This document shows positions 1-8,500 of a stretch of DNA of 64,000 nt, in pieces. The stretch is from positions 124,001-188,000 of the forward strand of contig JAGQTY010000001.1 in NCBI GenBank assembly GCA_020438795.1. Reading direction: 5' to 3'. The DNA is from Actinomycetota bacterium (GTDB lineage: Bacteria > Actinomycetota > Actinomycetes > S36-B12 > GCA-2699445). Both the position numbers and the translations under genes were made by a program. Numbering within the stretch: position 1 is the first letter of the stretch; each line of letters begins with the position of its first letter. Under the pieces are notes generated by a model, which saw only the letters and a program-made list of their open reading frames with translations, ran no database searches and was not told where the DNA came from.

Positions 1-361
1 TCTGCCGGTGCTCATTCAGCTTGGGCTCGAGCAGCGCCAGGGTCAGTTCTGAGCCGTAGATCGTGAGGTCCTCGCGATTGCGCAGCAGGAACGGCACGGC
101 ACCGATGTGATCCTCATGGCCATGAGTCAGCACAACCCCGACGATGTCGTCCCATCGCCCGTCCAGGTAGTCGAAGTCCGGGAGGATCAGGTCGACCCCC
201 GGCTGCCAGGCCTCAGGGAACAGGACCCCACAGTCGACGATCAGCAGCCGGCCGTCGAACTCCAGCACCGCCATGTTCCTGCCGATGGCGCCGAGCCCAC
301 CGAGGGCCACGATGCGAAGCGCGCCTTTGGGCAGGCGTGGCGGGGAGACGAGTTCTGTCAC
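1..361 (-). CDS. rnj: Ribonuclease J, N-terminal part (cut by window edge)
   Basis: RNase J is a metallo-beta-lactamase/beta-CASP ribonuclease that matures and degrades RNA in the cytoplasm. Only the first 120 residues are in the window. They contain the zinc-binding HxHxDH motif (HGHEDH, residues 80-85) after a beta-rich start (VALGGLGAIGRNM) typical of the family. The start is GTG at 361-359, and this GTGA overlaps the dapA stop by 4 bp, so the two genes are translationally coupled. The dapA-rnj pairing is a conserved actinobacterial arrangement. The beta-CASP and C-terminal domains lie outside the window, so completeness cannot be judged. Family call is firm. Confidence 0.95.
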   Translation of the reverse strand, partial: MTELVSPPRLPKGALRIVALGGLGAIGRNMAVLEFDGRLLIVDCGVLFPEAWQPGVDLILPDFDYLDGRWDDIVGVVLTHGHEDHIGAVPFLLRNREDLTIYGSELTLALLEPKLNEHRQ

Positions 362-1257
362 AGCGAGATGCCTGCCGGTGCGAGGTCTGCAGCCAACTGC
401 TGTCGCTGCTCGGAATCTGCCGCAAGCAGCGGCAACCGAAGTGGACCGCCCCCCGCGCGCCCCAGCGCATCGAGGGCGGCCTTGACCATGATGGCCCCCT
501 GAGTCCGGGTCATGATGCCCACCGTGACGGGCACCATCGACTCACTGATGGCGCGCGCCTGCTCCACCTCACCGGACAGGAAGGCGCTGCGCATCTCCAC
601 GAGCCGGTCTGCCATGAGATGACCGATGACGCTCACGAACCCGACCGCACCCACGCTGAGCAGTGGCAGGTTCAGGGCGTCGTCGCCGGAGTAGTAGATC
701 ATGTCGCTGCGGGCCATGACCTCCTGTGCAGCGAACGGGTCCCCCTTGGCATCCTTGTTCGCCACGATCCGCGGATGCTCGGCCAGCCGCAGCAGCGTCT
801 CGGTCCGGATCGGAACGCCGGCCCGACCAGGGATGTCGTAGAGCATCACCGGGGTGTCAGTGGCGTCGGCGATGGTGGTGAAGTGCGCCAGGAGCCCCGC
901 CTGGGGCGGCTTGTTGTAGTACGGGGTCACGAGCAGCAGGCCGTCGGCCCCCGCCTTCTCCGCGGCCCGGGCCAGCTCCAGGGAGTGGTGGGTGTCGTTG
1001 CTGCCGGCACCGGCCACGATGCTGGCCCGGTCGCCGACCGTGTCGACGACGACCCGCAGAATCTCGGACTTCTCCTCGTCCGTGGTGGTCGGGCTCTCCC
1101 CGGTCGTCCCGTTGACGACCAGACCGTCGTTCCCCAGTTCCACCAGGTCGCTGGCGAGTTGCGCCACCGCCTCGTAGTCCACCGAGCCCTCCGGCTTGAA
1201 CGGAGTGACCATAGCGGTGAGGACTGTACCGAACGGGGTCTGCGGATTTCTCGCCAT
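358..1257 (-). CDS. dapA: 4-hydroxy-tetrahydrodipicolinate synthase
   Basis: DapA condenses pyruvate with aspartate semialdehyde, the first committed step of the lysine/diaminopimelate pathway; it is a cytoplasmic TIM barrel. With the ATG at 1257 the protein has 299 residues, normal for the family. Visible are GTTGE (50-54, substrate threonines), the YDIPGRAG segment with Tyr140, and NKDAKGD with the Schiff-base Lys168. A longer frame begins at 1317 but adds 20 unalignable residues. TACTCT lies 6 bp upstream of the chosen ATG, so the mRNA is probably leaderless. A GGAGG sits only 1 nt before ATG, too close to be a normal SD. The 3' end overlaps rnj by 4 bp. dapB of the same pathway is at 19.0 kb. 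Confidence 0.96.
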   Translation of the reverse strand: MARNPQTPFGTVLTAMVTPFKPEGSVDYEAVAQLASDLVELGNDGLVVNGTTGESPTTTDEEKSEILRVVVDTVGDRASIVAGAGSNDTHHSLELARAAEKAGADGLLLVTPYYNKPPQAGLLAHFTTIADATDTPVMLYDIPGRAGVPIRTETLLRLAEHPRIVANKDAKGDPFAAQEVMARSDMIYYSGDDALNLPLLSVGAVGFVSVIGHLMADRLVEMRSAFLSGEVEQARAISESMVPVTVGIMTRTQGAIMVKAALDALGRAGGGPLRLPLLAADSEQRQQLAADLAPAGISL

Positions 1258-1263
1258 GCCTCC

Positions 1264-1269
1264 AGAGTA
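1264..1269 (-). promoter_or_regulatory. -10 element of dapA (leaderless)
   Basis: TACTCT is followed by 6 bp and then the dapA ATG. This spacing would place the transcription start at the initiation codon. No convincing -35 was seen, which is usual for actinobacterial leaderless promoters. Confidence 0.5.
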
Positions 1270-1317
1270 GAGCGTGCCGCCCGGCAGGCGAACGCCGTCC
1301 GGCCCGAGTTTCGTCAC

Positions 1318-2361
1318 TCAGTTGTTCGGGTAGGGCGAGGACCGCTCCGGTATGGGTCCGGCCACGTCGGCCCGCTCGACCCAGGTCTTGGCGGCCATGT
1401 CCTGCCAGGTGCGGTTCTGGGTGTCCCACAGCGGCCAGAGGTAGTCCAGGATCACCGCCATACTGAAGGCGATACCAAGGAACGGAATGTTGCCCAGCCA
1501 GCCCAGACCGTTGGGGATCAGCCAGCGGATGAACGCGACACCCATGGTCGGTGGCTGCCGCCCGGCGGTCACCTTGCGGATGCTCACGATTCGGTCGCCC
1601 ACGGTCTGCCCGGACCGGGCCACAAGAATGACACCGTTGATGATGCTGAGGATCAGGGATGTGATCAGGGCAACGACGAACAGGGTGACGAAGCCTGACC
1701 CGAACAGGTCCATGAACTCCTCCACCGAAGGCTGATAGCCGGGGTTGCTCTCGATCTTCTCCAAGAGTTCATCCCACTTGTCGGTCTGCACCAGGTCGTT
1801 GAACGCTCCCGACAACGCACCGACGATGACCACCACCACAACCGTGATGATGCCGATCCCGAGCGAGTCGATCAGATAGCCGCCGGCGCGGCGCCACCAT
1901 CCCGACAGCATCTGACCGTCCGGCCCCCAGACCACGCGAGGGTCTCCCGCACCGGCGGCGGTGACGGCGGGGGCTGCCTGCCCCCAGTTGTACGGTGTGG
2001 TCCCCGGGCCGCCCGCGGGAGGATAGGAGCCCGCCGGCTGCGATTGACCGGGAGCTGGCGTGGCGGCGGGCCAACCCACCTGCGGCGGCTGCCCCGGAGG
2101 TGGTTGCTCCCCGACGGGCGGTTCGGGCTCCTGGTTCACAGGTGGGGCAGGTTCAGCCGCGGACGGCGGGACGGGAGGGGTCGGAGTGGCGCTCGGTGGC
2201 GGTTCAGCCGGTTGCGTGGGCTCCTGGGAGGCGACCGGTGGTTGCGGCGCCGGCCGCACCGGAGGCGGACTCACCTGACTGGTCCACTGCGAGCCGTTCC
2301 AGTAGCGTTTGCCGGTCCCGCCCGCTGGGTCGGGATACCAGCCGGCTGGAGGATTTGTCAC
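1318..2361 (-). CDS. DUF2510 / RDD-domain membrane protein
   Basis: A 347-residue membrane protein of unknown function. Residues 4-30 form a DUF2510 module (GWYPDPAGGTGKRYWNG, QWT), a short motif common at the N-terminus of actinobacterial membrane proteins. About 110 Pro/Gln/Glu-rich residues follow, probably a disordered cytoplasmic linker. The C-terminal half is an RDD domain with at least three hydrophobic segments, including one starting GIGIITVVVVVIVGALSG and another starting LFVVALITSLILSIINGV. Translation starts at GTG 2361, preceded by TAGACT with a 6-bp gap, so it appears leaderless and independent of the giant gene upstream. It is 60 bp upstream of the chosen dapA start. RDD proteins have been linked to ion transport in some bacteria, but no function can be assigned here. 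Confidence 0.85.
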   Translation of the reverse strand: MTNPPAGWYPDPAGGTGKRYWNGSQWTSQVSPPPVRPAPQPPVASQEPTQPAEPPPSATPTPPVPPSAAEPAPPVNQEPEPPVGEQPPPGQPPQVGWPAATPAPGQSQPAGSYPPAGGPGTTPYNWGQAAPAVTAAGAGDPRVVWGPDGQMLSGWWRRAGGYLIDSLGIGIITVVVVVIVGALSGAFNDLVQTDKWDELLEKIESNPGYQPSVEEFMDLFGSGFVTLFVVALITSLILSIINGVILVARSGQTVGDRIVSIRKVTAGRQPPTMGVAFIRWLIPNGLGWLGNIPFLGIAFSMAVILDYLWPLWDTQNRTWQDMAAKTWVERADVAGPIPERSSPYPNN

Positions 2362-2367
2362 AGGCCG

Positions 2368-2373
2368 AGTCTA
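2368..2373 (-). promoter_or_regulatory. -10 element of the RDD gene (leaderless)
   Basis: TAGACT is followed by CGGCCT and then the GTG start codon. The 6-bp gap matches leaderless promoters. It lies in the 176-bp gap below the giant gene, so the RDD-dapA-rnj group can be transcribed on its own. Confidence 0.55.
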
Positions 2374-2537
2374 CCGTCGGCCTCGATTGACGCGGGAACC
2401 GATGCAGGAATCCGTGACGCCCCACCTCTGCTTGCCCGTAGGCTTATGCGCGAAGGATGTCACCGGCCAATCCAGAGCCCGCGATCTCGCAATTCGCCGA
2501 GCGACTCGCCCGGGTCGGTCCAGGTCGTTGTCAGTCC

Positions 2538-5500
2538 TCACGAACCGCTGTAAACCGCCGTCCCAGTGGTGCACGAGTTCAACCCAGGGTCTGGAGTGTA
2601 GGTCGTCGTGTAGGTGGCGCTCCCGCCCTGATTCGCTTCGATTGCAGCCGCCATGGGGTTCGCGGGTGAGACATAGAACCACAGAGCCCACGGCTGGTCC
2701 TGCTCATAGGCGTCGGAATACGAGTAGTTGGCCTGAACTCCTGTGGGACTGGCTCCCGACAGAGTGACGTCGGTCGCGAACGGCTCAAGGGTCGCCCAGC
2801 CGCCCCCCGGTTCAGTGACCCAGGCGGGTTCACTTTCATCCCAGCGCAGCTCCTTCCCGTCTGCACCATACAGGTGCAGACTCCAGGCGCCATCGTCCTC
2901 GGCCAGTCTCAGTGAACGATTCGTCGCCAGGAGATCCACAGGCTCGCCTTGGCCCGAACTGACAGTCCAACTGCCGTTCTCCAACTCGACGGACCTGGAC
3001 TCTGGCGCTCCCGCGCTGCAACTGGGGAATACGCCTCCAGCCGGGTAGAAGACCTGCTGGCCCCCGTAGGACCGAGTGGTGAGCGAGGGGTAGCTAGGGG
3101 AAGTTGTTGGTGTCGTGACTTGGGGGTCGTTGGGGTTCTGGTAGCTGGCCGCCGGGTTGTCGCCAGCGCAGTCGTTGAGAACTCCCACCGGTGCATACTG
3201 CAGCGTCGGCGCGCTCACGCCGTCCTTGAACTGCTGCGTGATCGGGTTGTCCCCGGTGAACCCGAGGTAGGTCCACACCTTGTCCGGATCACTGAAGTAG
3301 TCAGAGGCTTGGAAGATCACTCCGGACTGATCAGCGGCGAACAGGTTTCCCGCCACCGTGAAACTGGAATAGCCACTGGGCCATCCTCCGGACGGTTCTG
3401 GTATCCAGGGATCGATACCGTTGCTTCGCAACTCCTGACCCTCGCTGTTGTAGAGGCGCAACACCCACGGGTGGCTGCTGTTTCCGGAGGTTTCCACCTG
3501 CAGATAGTTGCCGCCCGACAGCTTGGCTGGTTCTCCTCCCGTCGAAGACCACAGACTCCCCGACCCGTCCACGCTGGTTACGTCCACCTGGCCGGGGCTG
3601 CAGGGGAAGTAGTATTCGGGCGAGTAGTTGGGCTGGTAGCCGCCGTTGACCTCGACACTGTACGCCTCAGCCACGCCGTACTGCGTCCCAGTCAGATCAT
3701 AGGGCTGCCAGCCGGCACCCCATCCGGGCTGCAGGCCACCGGAACTGGTGTAGTTGGCGTCGAAAGGAGTGATCGGCGGGGGCATCTCATGCCACGGAAT
3801 GCCTTGCTCGGCCATGAAGTCATGGAGCGACTGCTGTGTAGCAAAATCCTCATAGCCGCAGTTGTACTCGAAGCCGCTGGCCGGTTGCAGGGGGACGGGA
3901 CCCGTAGTGTTGAAGAGCTGGCCCAAGGAGTCGCTGGCCTCACTCTTCCAGGAGCTGTAGTCCGGCAGCCCATCATCGAAGCCGTTCAGGAGCGTGTTGG
4001 CGTTCTCCCGCAGGGTGGACCCGAACAGTCGCCAATTCGTGTCCATCATTACCCAGGCCCAGTTGCCCGGTGATCCGTTGGCCACGTCGGGTATCTGCAC
4101 TGTCCAGGTCTTCGTGACGGTATCGGTGAAGCACTTGTTCGGGTTCGTGGGCAGGGAGACACTCCTGCCGGCGTTCTCGCCAGCGACATAGACCAGATCG
4201 GACCAGTCAGATGCCATGGTCGAGGGTGGCAGGGTCGCGGTGACCTCGATCTCCGACTTGGTACTGAGGCTGGAGGTATCATTGCCGATCGTGCCGACCC
4301 CCTTGGTTGGTACGACGGAGAAGCTGGTGGTCTGAAGGCTCATCGGGTAGGCACCCGGCCAGCTGTTCGTATCGATCCAGTCGATGCTGACGGGCTCCGT
4401 GCCTGATTGCGGCCAATCCAGGCCTCCGGTGAGGTAACCGGCGTTCCAGATCTGGTCGAAGGCATCGTTGGTCGAGTTGACGGTAGAGGCACCTGCGGCA
4501 TCTGATACCGCCTGGTAGTTGCTCACCAGGTTGGCCAGCCACCCGAAGTTGTTAGCCGTGTACATGCCGGAGTTGTACGTCCAGGTGTTCGGGTCGGTGT
4601 TCTGGTTGCCGCTGACGAGACTGGTGGGGGCGTTGACCTGCTGCACCGGCTGCGGCTTGTACTCATTGCTGCTGAGGAAACTGGCATCGATGTCGATCGT
4701 GATACTGACACTGACGTTGATGGTGAACAGCCACAGGTCGATGCTCATCGTGCCGGTGATGGTGATGGCGAGGTCCTGGTTGCCTGTTGCCGCGGGATCG
4801 TAACTGAAAGCCAGTTCGACGCCGAAGTCGATCACGTACAGGTTCAGGTTCACGCCAACCGAGCCGGACAGGGTGGTGATGTTTCCGCCTGAGTAGTCGA
4901 GAGTGAAGCTCGCGTCGGCTTCAAACACCAGCACCTTGACGGACCCGGCGAGGTGGATGTCAAGGGTATTGAGGTTGAAGGTACCGGAGGTCTTGCTGGC
5001 GTCCACAGCCACGTCGACAGTGATGTCACTGGTGAACAGCCCGAACAAGTTCGCGTCGAGTGAACCGTCGAAGGCAATGTCGAGGGTGGGGTTGGACGCC
5101 GACAAGTCCACGTCAACCGTGCCGGAGACATTGATTGTGATTTCTCCCCAAGCGTTCAGCCCGCCTTTGAAGGCCAGATCGAACTGCTCAGCTGACGGGT
5201 CGAAGTCGATGTCGATCGTGGTCTGCTTCAGGTCCACTCCGGCGAGATTGAAGGCATCAATGTCGATGCTGCCCTTGACGATCAGGGGGTCGATACTGAC
5301 TTCGATGTTGATGTCGGTCTCTACACCGAGGATGTATCCATCGAACGCGAACGCGAAGTTCCCCGCGATCTTGGTGCCGTCGGCCATGGTGCAGTTGCCA
5401 TCTGGGGCCAGCAAGAAGTGCAGGTAGTACGCCTCCAGAACTCCCACGCCACCCCAGTCGATTGCGGCGTCGCTGGTCTGGTCAGGCGTACCGATTGCCA

Positions 5501-8500
5501 GGTCGAAGCAAGGTGCGGTGATTCCGATGGTCAGTGAGAATGTGATCGGCGCCGTGCTCGACAGACCGATCGGACCGGCGATGTTGCCCGGAAGCTCGAT
5601 GTCGCTCCCAGAGATCGTGAACGAGGAATTCACCAGAGCGTCGAACCCGATGTGCATGGAGATACCCAGTGACCCGATGTAGAGTCCCGTGACCCCGAAG
5701 GCATTGGCAGCTCCGTCCACGCTGGCCAGATTCGCGGTCAGGTTCAGGCTGCCGCCGTCGCTACCGGTGCTGACGGTCAGGCCGATGCTGGCGTCGAAAT
5801 CCATGACGCTCTGGCTCATGGTGCCCGCCCCGTTGCCGGGCGTGGTGAGTACGCCATCACAGTCGAACGAGACCTCTACGCTGGTGTTGGTGCCGGTTGA
5901 CACCTGGAGCGCCAGGCCGATGCTTGTGAGTTCGAACGAAGGCAGGCTGGTCGCGCTTCCGGCGATATAGGCGGACATCTCCACGCTGCCGGCAACCTTG
6001 AGCCCGGTGACCGAACCCCCGGATGTGATGAGCTCGATGAACACGCTGAACGATTGAACGGAGTCGCCGATGAAGGTCTTCACTTGGCTGGGCAGGTCGA
6101 TGGTTGCCCACATGGTTGGTGACTCGGCGCTGATTGCCTGTCCGTCCGCGGTGGTGGCGTAGGACGAGTACAGGAAGTTCAACGATCCGGACAGGCCGAG
6201 GCTGTCCAGAGCGCTGATGCTGCTGGTTTCGAGGGTGCCATAGAAGCAGTAGCCACTCCCGGATGGATTCGAGGCGGTGCCGCCCTGGTAGACACCAGTC
6301 ACCGAGAACGTGACGTCGCCAAGGATGGTCGCTGTGGCCTGGAAGCCGTACACGGTGTTGGGGCTGCTCGTCGAACTGGAACTGGAACTGGAACTGGGAC
6401 TTGGGCTGGTTTGTGTGGTTGCGGACACGCAGGGGTTGTTCTTGAGGATGGCGGCGCCGTCATCCTCTACGAAGAAGCTCACATTGTCCAGCTGAGCTTC
6501 GGCGGGCCCGAAGTCTGCACCGCTCAGCGAGAAGTCCGCATTGAACTCACCGGTGCTGATGTCCACATCGACTGTCGTGGAGAAGTCGATCGTGTCAGAG
6601 AACAGGGCAACGGACCCCGATACCTGCAGTTCCAGCCGGATCTGCGACGTGCTGCAGGTTGAGTCGCCGGTCGGGCAGGAGTTCAATATCGAGGCAGAAG
6701 CGTCGCTGACAGTCAGGTCGAGGAAGCTGCTCACGTCAGCAACCGACACGCTGACAGTCACATCGAAGGTGAACGCCGACTTGGCGTATCCGAACGTGCC
6801 CGACAATGAGGTCAGCGGTAGTCCCGCAAGGGACGGCGTTGCCGTGGCTGTGATCGTCGCGGTCCAATCGGAGAAGCTGGTCACCGATGCCGTGACTGTG
6901 AAGGCGACGCTCTCCGAGCCGATGGTTGTGGTGACACTGCCAGACAGGTTGAAGCCCGCATTCGACCACGACAACGATGCTGAACCCAGCGAGACATCAT
7001 CGAGCAGTTCGAACGACTCAGTCGTCATCGCCGCCTTGATGCTGTACGTGAAGGCGCCTTTCGCCGAGCGGGCCAGCGACCCTGAGCCGCCGAACACGGC
7101 CGCCGACCCGTCGTACCCGGTAAGCGTCAACGCGTTGTGGACGGCCACGTCAATACTGAAAGACCCGTCAGTGTCGATGTCGCCGGTGAGGGTGGCCTGG
7201 CCACCATTGGCTCCGGTTGCGGTCACATTCAACGTGAACGATGCGCCGGAAGCTGAGGCGTCCACAGTGAAGACTGCCGATGCCACCGACCAATCATCGG
7301 GCAGCGACAGGTATGGCAGGGCTGCCAGTCCCGATGCTGTGACTTTGCCTGAGAATCCTGTCGGACCGCTCGAACCCCACGACGCGGTCAGTGTCCCCGA
7401 AACTGTGATCGCGGCAGCGGTGCCTGTGGCATCGGTGGGCAACGTGACGCTGCCCACCGTCAATGTCAGACTCGAAGATGTCAGCAGTAGGGACAGCCCC
7501 GACAGCGTGACCCCATTCACCGTCACCGGATCCACCGCGACGGTCAGCGACGCGCCAGTGGCCGAACAGCCAGAGCCAGCCGATGCCACAGCCGAGGCGG
7601 TCAACGTGACCGAACCGATCGTGAACGTGTCCCCTTCAGCCAGGCTCTTGAAGAAGTCGCAGAACGTGGCACCGGAGAAGGAACCGGCTGAGACGACAGC
7701 CCCGCCGTCACTACCGCCGCCGACAGACCCAGCTCCCGCGGGCGCGGCGGCTGCCGCAGCAGTCTCAGGGATGTCGGCGCCCCGGCTCGAACCACTGGTG
7801 GATGCGGAGGTGGAGGGAGTGCTGGGATTGCTCCTGACCACCTGAACGATTTCGCCCACGTCCACCCGCCGTTTCCCGGTGAGTTCCACGTGCGCGGTCG
7901 CCACGATCGGCTTTACGTGCTTGCCCGGTACCCGAAAGGACAGAACCTGGCCACCACCCCTGGTGCTTGCTGCGAAGCGCTTCATTCTGCCCGAATTGCG
8001 GCCGTTCAACGACCAGGTCACCTTCTTCAGGTCAGCCTGTTTGGCCAGTCGCAGCTTCCGCAGACGCAGGCGGACCCGGTTTCCAGGGTCAACCGTGGTG
8101 GGGCCCTTGCGGTTCACTCGAGCGGTAGCGACCGCCTTCGCATCCAAAGGCTGATACGTGTTCGGATCCCGTCGCTGATTCAGCCGCGTCGAGATGTCCT
8201 GAGTCGAGTCAGGCGCTGTTGCGCCGACCCGTGGGTCCCAGCGCTGGTCAGCCTTGCCAGCCACGGGCAGTACCAGGACCGAGACCTGGTCCGTGGCTCT
8301 GGCGCCATCCCCTTCCGCGGTGACCCGGAAGGTCAGTTTGGTCTTGCGTTTGACGCTGGGGGGCGTGAACCGAGCGTTGCCGGCGTCATCGCCGACAGCG
8401 CCGCCACGGGGCCCGACCCACGACACCTTGGGGCAACCGCTGGAGCACAACTGTTTCCAGGCGTAGGTCACCTGCCCATCGCCCACATTGCTGACCGCAG

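Noticed and set aside
1258-1262. GGAGG as the dapA ribosome binding site
   Set aside because: It lies 1 nt from the ATG, too close for SD pairing; the -10 spacing suggests leaderless initiation instead.
6360-6410. Short GGAACT-type tandem repeat
   Set aside because: Codes for the Ser run of the giant protein; too short to be a mobile or CRISPR repeat.
6541-7845. 434-codon plus-strand open frame inside the giant gene
   Set aside because: Antisense of the Ser/Thr/Val-rich repeat region; codon bias of the giant gene alone explains the lack of stops.
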